A stretch of DNA of 61,436 nucleotides. Source: an uncultured Lachnospiraceae bacterium. GTDB taxonomy: Bacteria > Bacillota > Clostridia > Lachnospirales > Lachnospiraceae. The notes under the pieces were generated by a model, which had not been told where the DNA came from, made no database searches, and worked only from the letters and a program-made list of their open reading frames with translations. Both the position numbers and the translations under genes were made by a program. Position 1 is the stretch's first letter. Each line of letters begins with the position of its first letter. Of the stretch, positions 9,328 to 18,316 are shown piece after piece. The stretch is from NCBI GenBank assembly GCA_947630485.1, contig CANRHU010000010.1, forward strand, positions 1 to 61,436, read 5' to 3'.

Positions 9328-9900
9328 TCAGTTTTGCCGTTTCTCCCTCGCGATCTTCTCCTCCGAGTCCTCCTTCGCAAGCTGCCGCACCTTCCGGAAG
9401 AACTCCGAAAACCGCGTCTCTTCCTGCCCGTAATCCAGGTTCAGCTGATATTCCAGCGGAAGCCAGGTCGCGATATCCGCCTCATTGTGCTGGATCACCG
9501 CCTCCAGCTTGTCGAGCGCCTTGTAGATCCGCGCCTCCGTGCTCTCCATCGCCTCCATCTCCGCGAAGAGGCCGCGCACCTGCTCCCGGTATCCCTCCGG
9601 CAGCGTATCGATCCAGGCCGCCGTCTGCCGCGCTTCCTTTTCCTCATCCGCGTCCGTTTTCACGAAGGTGGGGATATCTCCGGTAAACGCTTCCCCCATG
9701 TCGTGGAACAGGCACATTTCCATAACCCGCACCATATCCGCCTCCGGGAACTCGTCCCGGCAGAAATACGCCATCATCAGCAGATGGTAGGTGTGTTCCG
9801 CCACGCTCTCATGCCGCCCTCCGGCTGTCCAGGAATGCCTGGTCATATCCTTTAAGCGGCCTGTCGTCCGCATGATATCGATAAATGTACGTGCGTCCAT
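9328..9900 (-). CDS. HD-domain phosphohydrolase, YfbR/HDDC2-like
   Basis: A 190-residue HD protein. The metal ligands are visible: His in RHESVAEHTYHL, the His-Asp pair in CLFHDMGEAFTGD, and a late Asp in ALDKLEAVIQ. This layout is that of the 5'-deoxynucleotidase YfbR and eukaryotic HDDC2, which remove phosphate from deoxynucleoside monophosphates. The length matches the family. It stands between two transporter genes without close coupling, so the neighbours add nothing. Confidence 0.75.
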   Translation of the reverse strand: MDARTFIDIMRTTGRLKDMTRHSWTAGGRHESVAEHTYHLLMMAYFCRDEFPEADMVRVMEMCLFHDMGEAFTGDIPTFVKTDADEEKEARQTAAWIDTLPEGYREQVRGLFAEMEAMESTEARIYKALDKLEAVIQHNEADIATWLPLEYQLNLDYGQEETRFSEFFRKVRQLAKEDSEEKIAREKRQN

Positions 9901-9966
9901 CTTAAAAAATCTCCCTGTCTGTCATAATCGGTTCTATCCGACGTTCCGTGTTTCACGGTCGCATAT

Positions 9967-11217
9967 TCAGGCCTTCGCCGCCTTCGCCGCCATTCCGAAC
10001 ACCACAAAGCCCGCCGCAAACAAAAGCGCCAGCATTCCGACGCCGCTTGAAGGGTTCTGCGTCAGCTGGGTCATAGCGCCGACCAGCGCCGTGCCGATGA
10101 ATGCCGCCCCTTTGCCGCAGATATCGAAGATTCCGAAGAATTCCCCGGATTTTTCCGGCGGAATGATCTTCGCAAAATACGACCGCGACAGCGCCTGGAT
10201 ACCGCCCTGGAACATTCCGACGCACACCGCCAGGAACCAGAACTCCCACTGCTTGTCCAGCTGAATCGCAAAGAGCGCGATCAGGAAATAACAGAAAATA
10301 CACAGCTTGATCAGATTGGTATTCTTATATTTCTTCGCCGCCCAGCCAAAGAGGATCGCGAACGGGAACGCCACGATCTGCGTCACCAGAAGCGCCAGCA
10401 GAAGTCCCGTGGTATCCAGGCCGATCGCGCTTCCGTAGGCCGTAGCCATATCGATGATCGTATAGACGCCGTCAATATAGAAGAAAAACGCCAGGAGGAA
10501 CAGATAGATCGGCTTATGCCCTTTCAGATCCTTAAAAACCCGTCCCAGGCGGGCGAAGCTCTCCCGAACCGGATGGGCCCGCTTCTTGATCCCGTGTCTC
10601 TGCTTGAAATTTCTTAAAAGCGGAAGCGTTACGCCCAGCCACCAGAAGGCGTTGATAAAGAAGGCAATCATCATGGCCGTGCCCATGCTGATGCCAAGCT
10701 TTTCATTGCCCAGAACGAACAGAAGGCTAATGATAAACGGAATGCAGCTGCCGATGTATCCCCACGCGTACCCGGAAGACGACACCTGATCCATCCGGTC
10801 CGGCTCCGTCACGTCCGAAAGCATGGAATCATAGAACACAAGGCTCGCCGCGTAGCCCACCCGCGCGATGACGAAAATCGCCAGAAACACGATCCACGGC
10901 ACCGGCAGCGACATTGCCGCGCAGCCGATGACGCCCACCATCATACAGATCGTAAAGATCGGCTTCTTATATCCGTCCGTATCCGCGATCGTTCCGAAAA
11001 CCGGTCCGATCACCGCGACGCACAGCGTCGAAATCGACATGGCATAGCCCCAGTAAGCCATGGCGTCCACCTCCGAGACTCCCCCCTGACCCGCCAGATA
11101 GTTAAAATAGATCGGCAGGATCGTGGCTACCAGAAGCGTAAAGGCAGAGTTGCCCACATCATAGAGAATCCAGTACTTCTCCAGCTTCGTAAACTTTGTC
11201 TTGCTCATCCCATTCAT
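9967..11217 (-). CDS. MFS transporter, UMF1/Atg22-like
   Basis: A 416-residue carrier with about 12 membrane segments. The N-terminus EKYWILYDVGNSAFTLLVAT and the pattern FYDSMLSDVT in helix 4 are typical of the UMF1 family related to yeast Atg22. In bacteria these proteins are poorly characterised, and amino-acid or small-solute efflux is a guess. GAGGGG lies five bases before the ATG. The gene is separate from the HD gene by 66 bases. Confidence 0.75.
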   Translation of the reverse strand: MNGMSKTKFTKLEKYWILYDVGNSAFTLLVATILPIYFNYLAGQGGVSEVDAMAYWGYAMSISTLCVAVIGPVFGTIADTDGYKKPIFTICMMVGVIGCAAMSLPVPWIVFLAIFVIARVGYAASLVFYDSMLSDVTEPDRMDQVSSSGYAWGYIGSCIPFIISLLFVLGNEKLGISMGTAMMIAFFINAFWWLGVTLPLLRNFKQRHGIKKRAHPVRESFARLGRVFKDLKGHKPIYLFLLAFFFYIDGVYTIIDMATAYGSAIGLDTTGLLLALLVTQIVAFPFAILFGWAAKKYKNTNLIKLCIFCYFLIALFAIQLDKQWEFWFLAVCVGMFQGGIQALSRSYFAKIIPPEKSGEFFGIFDICGKGAAFIGTALVGAMTQLTQNPSSGVGMLALLFAAGFVVFGMAAKAAKA

Positions 11218-11348
11218 AGTAACCCCTCATCGTGAACCGGCATAAAATATTATGCGCAGTGTCTGTGTATACCTACAATCAATATCTTACCATATTATTA
11301 CTGAAAAGAACAGTAAAATCTTCAAAATGTCGCACAAATGAAAAAACC

Positions 11349-11377
11349 TTTTCAAATCTTTCATTTCCAGTTATAAT
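11349..11377 (+). promoter_or_regulatory. Sigma-A promoter of the YihY gene
   Basis: The -35 is TTTTCA and the -10 is TATAAT, separated by 17 bases. The transcript would begin near the hairpin repeat that starts at 11384. Confidence 0.55.
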
Positions 11378-11383
11378 AAAAAC

Positions 11384-11420
11384 GGGCAGGGCGTCACCGG
11401 CGCCCCGCCTGCATGGAAAG
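11384..11420 (+). repeat. Hairpin repeat, locus 1 (variable-arm type)
   Basis: GGGCAGGGCG, TCACCGG, CGCCCCGCC folds as a hairpin and is followed by GCATGGAAAGC, the constant spacer of the family. It forms the start of the presumed 5' leader of the YihY gene, just after its promoter. Confidence 0.7.
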
Positions 11421-11486
11421 CAGAAGGTCAGCGGATGCGGCGGCCGCCGCGTCTGTCCGACAGCCTTAAAACCGGGAGGAAAAGCA

Positions 11487-12332
11487 ATGGCCGCATTCAT
11501 TGTCTACGCGAAAGAAATCTTCGATAAGTACAAAAAAGACGAAGTGACCGTGTATGCCGCCCAGTCTTCCTTTTTTATCATTATTTCGTTCTTCCCTTTC
11601 ATCATGCTCCTGCTGACCCTGATTCAGCTGATTCCGGCGATCCAGAAGTCGGATGTGATGGAGCTTATGGTCACGATCATGCCCGATATGCTGGACGCGC
11701 TGGTAGTTGGCATTATCGACGATCTCTATACCAAATCCCCCGCTACCATCATCTCCATCTCCGCAATCGCGGCCCTCTGGTCCGCTTCCCGCGGGATGCT
11801 CGGCATTGCGCAGGGCTTAAACCGGGTCTACGAAAGCCCCGGAAAACGAGGTTATCTGATCCGCCGTCTGATCAGCTCCGGCTATACGCTACTGTTCATC
11901 ATCGCCTGCGTGGGAAGCCTTCTGCTGCTGGTATTGGGCAGCGCAATCTACTCCTTTATTGTGAAATGGTTCCCGAAGCTGACAGATTTCGCCGGACTGG
12001 TCTACTCCCTCCGCTCCTTCGCGACGCTGTTTCTGCTGATCGTTGTGTTCAGCGGCCTCTACAAATGGCTCCCGCTGAAACATCACACGCTGAAAAGCCA
12101 GATGCCGGGGGCGCTGTTCGCAACCTTGGGATGGATCGTGTTCTCCGCGCTGTTTTCCATTTATTTCGATAATTTCAGCAACTATTCCTATATGTACGGG
12201 AGCCTGACGGCCGTGGTCGTATTGATGCTCTGGCTCTATATCTGCATCTGTATCCTCTTTATCGGCGCTGAAATCAATTATTTTCTCGATAAATATTTCG
12301 GCGGCGGCCGAGATAATGTCGAAACCCCGTAA
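11487..12332 (+). CDS. YihY/BrkB-family inner-membrane protein
   Basis: A 281-residue membrane protein with about six helices. It opens with a cytoplasmic stretch containing VYAAQSSFFIIISFFPFI, the hallmark of the YihY (formerly called RNase BN) family, and has SAIAALWSASRGMLGIAQGL in the middle and FIGAEINYFLD near the end. The old RNase BN label is known to be wrong; the function is unsettled. The start follows GGGAGGAAAAGCA; the open frame continues upstream but without a ribosome site. A promoter and a hairpin repeat lie upstream. Confidence 0.85.
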   Translation: MAAFIVYAKEIFDKYKKDEVTVYAAQSSFFIIISFFPFIMLLLTLIQLIPAIQKSDVMELMVTIMPDMLDALVVGIIDDLYTKSPATIISISAIAALWSASRGMLGIAQGLNRVYESPGKRGYLIRRLISSGYTLLFIIACVGSLLLLVLGSAIYSFIVKWFPKLTDFAGLVYSLRSFATLFLLIVVFSGLYKWLPLKHHTLKSQMPGALFATLGWIVFSALFSIYFDNFSNYSYMYGSLTAVVVLMLWLYICICILFIGAEINYFLDKYFGGGRDNVETP

Positions 12333-12372
12333 ATATTTTTAATTATAGGCTGGTTTTTCGCTGTTGATTGTG

Positions 12373-12379
12373 GTATAAT
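12373..12379 (+). promoter_or_regulatory. Extended -10 promoter of the phosphofructokinase gene
   Basis: TGGTATAAT gives a TGn-extended consensus -10 about 65 bases before the start codon. The -35 (TGGTTT at 17 bases) is weak, as is usual for extended -10 promoters. Confidence 0.6.
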
Positions 12380-12441
12380 CTGCAACGATTGTATCAAAAG
12401 AAATTTTGACAAAACAAATTTTTTACGGAGGTTACAAGATT

Positions 12442-13683
12442 ATGCATGGTAATGTGATCGTAGGCCAGTCAGGCGGCCCCACCGCCGTCATCAATTCCAG
12501 TCTCGCGGGCGTATTCCGCACCGCCATCGACCGCGGCGCGAAGAAAGTATACGGCATGCGCAACGGTATCCAGGGCCTTTTGGATGAGAAGTACGTGGAT
12601 CTGTCCGACTATATCAAGAACGAGCTGGACATCGAGATTTTAAAACGCACGCCGTCCGCGTTCCTCGGCACCTGCCGCTATAAGCTGCCGGCAATCCATG
12701 AGGATCAGGAAATCTACAAGAGAATCTTTGAGATTCTGGACAAGCTGGAGATCGAATGCTTCATCTACATCGGAGGCAACGACTCCATGGACACCATCAA
12801 GAAGCTGTCCGACTACGCGATGCTGACCGGCGCGAGCCAGAAGTTCGTCGGCGTGCCGAAGACCATCGACAACGACCTGGCCCTGACCGACCACACTCCC
12901 GGCTACGGCAGCGCCGCCAAATACATTGCCACCTCCACCAAGGAGATCATCCGCGACGGCAACGGCTTCTCTTACAAGAAGGAGCAGGTGACCATCATTG
13001 AGATTATGGGCCGCAACGCCGGATGGCTGACCGGCGCGGCCGCCCTGGCCAAGGGCGAGGACTGCGAGGGCGTAGATCTGATCTATCTGCCGGAGGTTCC
13101 GTTTGACATCGACAAGTTCCTGGAGAAAGTGAAATCTTTGCTTGAAAAGAAACCCACCGTATTCGTGGCTATCTCCGAGGGCATCAAGCTGAAGGACGGC
13201 ACCTATGTCAGCGAGGCCAGCGGCGCTTCCGATTATGTGGACGCCTTCGGACATAAGCAGCTGACCGGCTCCGCCACCTATCTGGCGAACCTTGTCGCCC
13301 ACACCATCGGCTGCAAGACCCGCGCCGTGGAGTTCTCCACCCTGCAGAGAAGCGCCTCCCATCTGGCTTCCCGCACCGACATCAACGAGGCGTTCATGGT
13401 CGGCGGCGCCGCTGTGAAGGCTGCCGACGAGGGCGATTCCGGCATGATGGTCGTCATCGACCGTGTCTCCAACGACCCGTACCAGTCCGCCACCGGCGTA
13501 TACGACGTTCACAGGATCGCCAACGACGAGAAGCTGGTTCCGCGCAACTGGATCACAGAGGACGGCACCTATGTGACCGAGGACTTCATCGACTATGTGA
13601 GCCCGCTGATCCAGGGCGACTATCCGTGCGTGATGGTAAACGGTCTTCCGAGACATCTGTATCTGAAGCACGAGGATCAGTAA
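12442..13683 (+). CDS. pfp: 6-phosphofructokinase, pyrophosphate-dependent type
   Basis: A 413-residue glycolytic enzyme that phosphorylates fructose 6-phosphate to fructose 1,6-bisphosphate. The phosphate-donor loop VGQSGGPTAVINSS opens the protein. GGNDSMDT near residue 110 replaces the GGDGS of ATP enzymes, and PKTIDND near 138 has Lys where ATP enzymes have Gly; both are features of PPi-dependent or related non-allosteric enzymes (family knowledge). The catalytic Asp pair of TIDND is intact. The start follows ACGGAGGT; an earlier in-frame ATG lacks a ribosome site. It is a single-gene unit with its own promoter and terminator. Confidence 0.88.
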   Translation: MHGNVIVGQSGGPTAVINSSLAGVFRTAIDRGAKKVYGMRNGIQGLLDEKYVDLSDYIKNELDIEILKRTPSAFLGTCRYKLPAIHEDQEIYKRIFEILDKLEIECFIYIGGNDSMDTIKKLSDYAMLTGASQKFVGVPKTIDNDLALTDHTPGYGSAAKYIATSTKEIIRDGNGFSYKKEQVTIIEIMGRNAGWLTGAAALAKGEDCEGVDLIYLPEVPFDIDKFLEKVKSLLEKKPTVFVAISEGIKLKDGTYVSEASGASDYVDAFGHKQLTGSATYLANLVAHTIGCKTRAVEFSTLQRSASHLASRTDINEAFMVGGAAVKAADEGDSGMMVVIDRVSNDPYQSATGVYDVHRIANDEKLVPRNWITEDGTYVTEDFIDYVSPLIQGDYPCVMVNGLPRHLYLKHEDQ

Positions 13684-13693
13684 ATTCCATATT

Positions 13694-13740
13694 GACGTAA
13701 TACGCCAAGGGGGCCGCTAAAAGCGGCCCTTTATTACGTC
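13694..13740. terminator. Two-tier terminator after phosphofructokinase
   Basis: The inner hairpin GGGCCGC, TAAAA, GCGGCCC is followed by TTTATTA. Outside it the 9-base arms GACGTAATA and TATTACGTC are perfect complements, so the whole can fold as one long stem with an unpaired CGCCAAGG. It lies between convergent genes and may serve both strands. Confidence 0.85.
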
Positions 13741-13743
13741 AGT

Positions 13744-13789
13744 ATGCAAAAAACGCGCCAGTGACGCTTTGTTTGTATTTCTATGCAGA
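13744..13789 (-). repeat. Hairpin repeat, locus 2 (variable-arm type)
   Basis: Read on the minus strand: GCATAGAAATAC, then CAAACAAAGCG, TCACTGG, CGCGTTTTTTG, then CATAC. The arms are imperfect. The left flank TTTCTGCATAGAAATAC carries the stop codon (TAG) of the M32 carboxypeptidase gene, so the repeat begins inside that gene's last codons. Confidence 0.7.
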
Positions 13790-15295
13790 AACCTGATAAA
13801 GCCCTCCATACTTTTCCAGCAGGTAATCGATATAGTACTGCGGATTGAAATCCTCTCCTGTCGCGTCCTTAAGAATCTGCCGGCTTGTCTTCATCTTTCC
13901 GTACCGGTGGACATTCTCCCGCAGATACTCCCAGATCGGCGACAAGTCGCCCTTTTCCAGCAGCGCGTCGATATCCATCGTTCGGCGCATGTGCGAATAG
14001 AACTGCGCGGCGAAGGCGCTTCCCAAAGCGTAGGACGGAAAATAGCCGAAGGAACCCTGGCTCCAGTGGATATCCTGAAGCGCGCCTTCCGACGCGTCTT
14101 CCGGGCGGACGCCCAGATATTCTTCGTACTTGCCTGCCCACACCTCCGGAATATCCCAGACGGGCAAATCCTCCTCCACCAGCATTTTCTCAAGCTCATA
14201 CCGGATCAGAATGTGAATCGGATAGGTCAGCTCGTCCGCCTGCGTACGGATCGGTCCTGGCTGGACCTTGCTGACCGCGCGGACAAAATCGTCCAACGAC
14301 ACACCCGACAGCTGCTCAGGGAAGACCTCCGCAAGCTTGGGATAGACCGGAACCCAGAAGGCACGGCTGCGTCCGATCACATTTTCCAGGAAACGGGACT
14401 GCGACTCGTGCATCCCCATAGACGTCCCGGTTCCGACAAGCGTCTGCGTCAGCTCGTCGGGGATATGAAGCTCATACATCGCGTGGCCCGCCTCGTGAAT
14501 CACCGAGAAAATGGCGTCGTCCACGTGATTGTTATAGGCCGTGGTCATACGCACGTCACGGTTGTGAAGGCTCATCGTGAACGGATGGGCGCTGACGCCC
14601 AGGACGCCCCTTTGGAAGTCAAATCCAACGTATCCGGCCACAAACCTTGCAATCTGCGCCTGCTTTTCCTCGCTAAAATCCCCTGTCAGGAAACTGTCGT
14701 CGATCCGGACGCCGCTCTCCGTCAGCTTTTTCACAAACGGCACGATAACTTCACGGAGCCTGCCGAAAAACCGGTCGAGACATTCCATATCAAAATTCTT
14801 CTCATAACCGCCAAGCATCACATCGTAAAGCTTCTCTCCGTTCTTCGCGCGGCAGGAAGCAAAATGCTTCTGAATATTCAGAATCTCTTTCAGTGTCGGC
14901 GCGAAGGCTTCAAAGTTCTTTTCCTTCTTCGCCTTCTCCCAAACTGCCGCGGCCCTGGCGGTCAGCTCGGCAAACTGCCTGTATTCCTTCTCCGGAATAC
15001 AGGACAGCTTCTCCATCGTGTCGCCCAATTCCCGCACAATGGCGGCCTCCGTATCTGTCAGCCCCGCGTCCTTTTCACAGGCTTCTTTCAGCGTTTTCAG
15101 CCGTTCATCGGTTACCGTCCGATAATACTCCCCGGACAGGATGCCGATCACCGCGGATGTGCGCGGGTTGGCTTCCTTTGGCGCCTGGGTCTGCTGATCC
15201 CAGCCAAACAGAACCTGGGCCGTATGAAGCGCCATGAGCCTGTCCAGATACGGCTTAAGCTCCCCATAAGTTTCGCTGTCTCCTTTTTTATACAT
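13781..15295 (-). CDS. Carboxypeptidase Taq, M32 metallopeptidase
   Basis: A 504-residue thermostable-type carboxypeptidase 1 that removes C-terminal residues from peptides. The zinc motif HEAGH is seen in VIHEAGHAMYELHIP near residue 268, and the M32 signature STSMGMHESQSR-like segment reads GTSMGMHESQSRFLEN, supplying the third ligand Glu. Length is normal for the family. The start MYKKGD was chosen because GAGGAG lies nine bases before it; a slightly longer frame lacks one. The last codons and stop coincide with the flank of a hairpin repeat. Confidence 0.9.
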   Translation of the reverse strand: MYKKGDSETYGELKPYLDRLMALHTAQVLFGWDQQTQAPKEANPRTSAVIGILSGEYYRTVTDERLKTLKEACEKDAGLTDTEAAIVRELGDTMEKLSCIPEKEYRQFAELTARAAAVWEKAKKEKNFEAFAPTLKEILNIQKHFASCRAKNGEKLYDVMLGGYEKNFDMECLDRFFGRLREVIVPFVKKLTESGVRIDDSFLTGDFSEEKQAQIARFVAGYVGFDFQRGVLGVSAHPFTMSLHNRDVRMTTAYNNHVDDAIFSVIHEAGHAMYELHIPDELTQTLVGTGTSMGMHESQSRFLENVIGRSRAFWVPVYPKLAEVFPEQLSGVSLDDFVRAVSKVQPGPIRTQADELTYPIHILIRYELEKMLVEEDLPVWDIPEVWAGKYEEYLGVRPEDASEGALQDIHWSQGSFGYFPSYALGSAFAAQFYSHMRRTMDIDALLEKGDLSPIWEYLRENVHRYGKMKTSRQILKDATGEDFNPQYYIDYLLEKYGGLYQVSA

Positions 15296-15386
15296 ACGCT
15301 GCCGCTCCTCTCCCATAATCTGTCGTTATCTGTCCGATAAGCGAAGCAAAGGACATCCCGCCAGGAATGTCCTCTGTACGCGCTCC

Positions 15387-15839
15387 TTAAAAGTATTTCT
15401 TGGAACCCCACAAATTATTCTTTTTTAATTCCAGATATTCGTTGTAGGCTTTTTCCAGAATCTGCTTCTCGTTGGCAAATTTCAGAAGATGGTAGGCTTC
15501 ATAGAATTTATAATAGCCCGAATCCATGAAATACTCCTCACGTTGTGGCTTGCTGTAGTAGCTGTCTGCCATCATCAGATACCAGTGCACATCCTTCTCC
15601 ACCATATCCTGCGGCGTATTAAAGGAATACTGGCTCTTTCCGATATACTTGATAATCGACGCGGCGACCCCGGTCTCCTCCCGGACCTCCCTGAGCGCCG
15701 TCTCTTTATAATCCTCACCCGCTTCTACAGTCCCTTTCGGCAGCACCCAACCCTCGTATTTGTTTTTATAGTTCTTATACAACACAAGAATCTTACCTCG
15801 AAATATCACCACACCGCCACAGCTCGTTGCTTCTATCAT
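15387..15839 (-). CDS. Nudix hydrolase, Ap4A-type
   Basis: A 150-residue hydrolase. The Nudix box G-x5-E-x7-R-E-x2-E-E-x-G is complete at residues 36-58 (GTVEAGEDYKETALREVREE, then TGV). The preceding WVLPKG and the short length fit diadenosine-polyphosphate or RNA-cap type hydrolases, but the substrate is not certain. The start at MIEATSCGG follows AGGAGGGATTGCA; the longer frame has no ribosome site. Confidence 0.85.
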   Translation of the reverse strand: MIEATSCGGVVIFRGKILVLYKNYKNKYEGWVLPKGTVEAGEDYKETALREVREETGVAASIIKYIGKSQYSFNTPQDMVEKDVHWYLMMADSYYSKPQREEYFMDSGYYKFYEAYHLLKFANEKQILEKAYNEYLELKKNNLWGSKKYF

Positions 15840-15970
15840 TGCAATCCCTCCTGTCCGATACGAAAACCCATATCGTTGGTGTGTTGTGAGCCTGAGGTTA
15901 GTATAGCGCATTCCATTCGGGATTGCAAGTCATCTGGAAAAATAAGTATTACACATTTCGCGTCCAGGCT

Positions 15971-18304
15971 TCACAGAAGCGGAACCTCCAGGCTCGCCAT
16001 GGCCAGTCCGTCCGCTTTCGCCCAGACTCTGAGCATACCTTTTGTTTTTCCCGCACGTACCGCCACGCTGATCAGCCCGGCCCGCATTTTTCTCTCACTG
16101 CACGCAGGCGGCGTCTGATCAGAAATATCGGAACCCGTTCCCAATATGGAGCCGAATTCATTTGTAAAAAAAGAAACATAAGGCGCGGCGTCCGGAACCA
16201 CGGTGCCGTCTGCATCCTCGACGCAGCATGTCAGAATGGCTACATCCTCTCCGTCTGCCTTGATACCGTCATCTTCCAGGCGCAGTCTGAGCCGCGCCGG
16301 CGCGCCGGATGTTTTCACCCGATCGGAGCAGACTGCTTCCCCTGCGCGATATCCTTTCACTTCCAGCGTACCCGGCGCATAGGCCACATTCCATTCGCCA
16401 TGCCCATAAGGTTCGATCCGCTTTCTTCCCCGGGATACGCCGTTGAGAAACAGTTCCAGTTCCTGACAGTTCGTATATGCCACGACACGAATCTCCTCGC
16501 CCTCACGGCCTTCCCAGTTCCAGTGCGGAAGAAGGTGTGCCATCGGCGCATCCGTCCAATGGGATTGATTCTGATAGAACGCGTCTTTCTTCTGTAAATA
16601 CAGATCCAGCGCGCCAGACTGGGAACACAGCCTCGGATAGACAGCCTCGCCCCGGTGCTCAATCCCGTCCCACTGAAAGCATCCCATAATATAGGGATGC
16701 GCCTTCAAAAACTTCCACGTTCTCTCCCGGCTCAAAAACAATTCATCAACATCCCTGTCATAAGCGGGCAGATACTGCTTATCCGCATTACTCGCGAAAT
16801 ACCATCCTCTTGTCGTGCCGGTCGCACAGCATTCCGTAGCAACAAGAGGCAGCTTCGGATATTTTTTATGCGTGGGCTCATATTCATCCAAATGATAATT
16901 GATTCCCAGGACATCCAGCGCTTTTACGGATACCGCTTTCGAAGGCTCACGATCGATCGCGGCTGTCACCGGGCGAGTCCCATCAAGCTTTTTCACCAAC
17001 GCCGACAACGAGCGGCTGATCCGCAGTCCTCTGTCCTCCACAGCAAACGGTTCCTCGTTGCCGATGGACCAAAGGATCACGCATGGATGGTTCCGATCCC
17101 GTTTTACAAGCATTTCCAACTGACGCTTGCCTTCTTCGCTGGAGGAAAACCATCTGGTCTCATCCAGAACCAGGAATCCCATTTCGTCCAGGGCATCCAT
17201 CGTGATCTGGCTGTGAGGATAATGACTCGTCCTGAAAGCGTTGGCTCCCATTTCTTTCAAAAGCCTCAGCCTGTAATACTGCACTCTCTCTGGCACAGCT
17301 TTCCCGGTCAGTCCATAATCCTGATGACAGTTTACTCCCTTCAAATATACATGCTTCCCGTTTAGGAAGAAGCCCTTCTCCGCATCAAATTGAAGCGTGC
17401 GGAAGCCAAATCGGTCGCTGGTTTCATCCAGAAGGATTTCCTCCTCATAAATCCGCGTGAACGCCGTATAAAGCCGCGGATTCTCTACGTCCCACAGCAG
17501 CGGTTCCGCCACCTCGCCGATCATAAAAAATGTTTCTTTGTCTTTCAAGGCCACAGTCCCGCAGGCTTCCAGAACAGCTGCCACGTTTCCCATGGGATCC
17601 AGAATCATCGTTTCAATCCTGACCGTTTTTTCTTCCATAGTATCATTGCGCACGGTGACTTCGACCGGAACGTTCCAGCAGGAACCTGCTTTTTTCTCCG
17701 GATGTACATAAACCCCATAAAGATCCACGGATACCAGTTCCGTCTTGATCATCCACACCGGCCTGTAGATGCCAGCCCCTTCATACCACCATCCCTCATG
17801 CTGGCTGACGGCATCCACATAGACTGCGACGACATTATCCTCCGCAAAGGACACGAAGTCCGTGACGTCCACTTCAAAGGAAGTATAACCGCATTCATTT
17901 TTCCAGAGGGTGCAGCCGTTCACATAAACAACGCAATGCGTTGCCACTCCCTCAAAATAAAAGGATATCCTTTTGTCCCGGTCTGCGTCCGTCAAATGAA
18001 AATGATAGCGGTACCAGGCATTTTCATAATGAAAGCCGCCCAGGGCAAAATTATTCTTCCGATCCGGTTTCTGGGCGATGATATAATCATGGGGCACGCG
18101 CACGCGCTCCCAATGCGTGGCGGACAGTTCACGATCCGCGGAGAAATCGTCCGGAACATCCCTGAAATGCCAAGAAGCAGGACCGATTCGCTTTGCCTCG
18201 GTCTTTGCCTGCATATATACAGCGCCCTTGTCACGAGGCTCATACTGCCCGATATCGCCCTGATGAAAAACCCATCCATCCGTCAATTTTATTTTTTCTC
18301 TCAT
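15971..18304 (-). CDS. Glycoside hydrolase family 2 (beta-galactosidase/glucuronidase type)
   Basis: A 777-residue intracellular glycosidase with no signal peptide. It shows the GH2 order: sugar-binding jelly roll (about 1-185), immunoglobulin-like domain (about 186-300), and a TIM barrel (about 301-600) with the acid/base Glu417 in LWSIGNEEPF and probable nucleophile Glu491 in LVATECCAT. The C-terminal 180 residues (ELELFLNGVSRGRKRI and a following Ig-like part) match the DUF4982-type tail. It could remove a terminal beta-galactose, glucuronide or related sugar. It is the last gene of the leftward glycan operon, following the iolB-like gene by 12 bases. Confidence 0.85.
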   Translation of the reverse strand: MREKIKLTDGWVFHQGDIGQYEPRDKGAVYMQAKTEAKRIGPASWHFRDVPDDFSADRELSATHWERVRVPHDYIIAQKPDRKNNFALGGFHYENAWYRYHFHLTDADRDKRISFYFEGVATHCVVYVNGCTLWKNECGYTSFEVDVTDFVSFAEDNVVAVYVDAVSQHEGWWYEGAGIYRPVWMIKTELVSVDLYGVYVHPEKKAGSCWNVPVEVTVRNDTMEEKTVRIETMILDPMGNVAAVLEACGTVALKDKETFFMIGEVAEPLLWDVENPRLYTAFTRIYEEEILLDETSDRFGFRTLQFDAEKGFFLNGKHVYLKGVNCHQDYGLTGKAVPERVQYYRLRLLKEMGANAFRTSHYPHSQITMDALDEMGFLVLDETRWFSSSEEGKRQLEMLVKRDRNHPCVILWSIGNEEPFAVEDRGLRISRSLSALVKKLDGTRPVTAAIDREPSKAVSVKALDVLGINYHLDEYEPTHKKYPKLPLVATECCATGTTRGWYFASNADKQYLPAYDRDVDELFLSRERTWKFLKAHPYIMGCFQWDGIEHRGEAVYPRLCSQSGALDLYLQKKDAFYQNQSHWTDAPMAHLLPHWNWEGREGEEIRVVAYTNCQELELFLNGVSRGRKRIEPYGHGEWNVAYAPGTLEVKGYRAGEAVCSDRVKTSGAPARLRLRLEDDGIKADGEDVAILTCCVEDADGTVVPDAAPYVSFFTNEFGSILGTGSDISDQTPPACSERKMRAGLISVAVRAGKTKGMLRVWAKADGLAMASLEVPLL

Positions 18305-18316
18305 TGCCTCTATTTA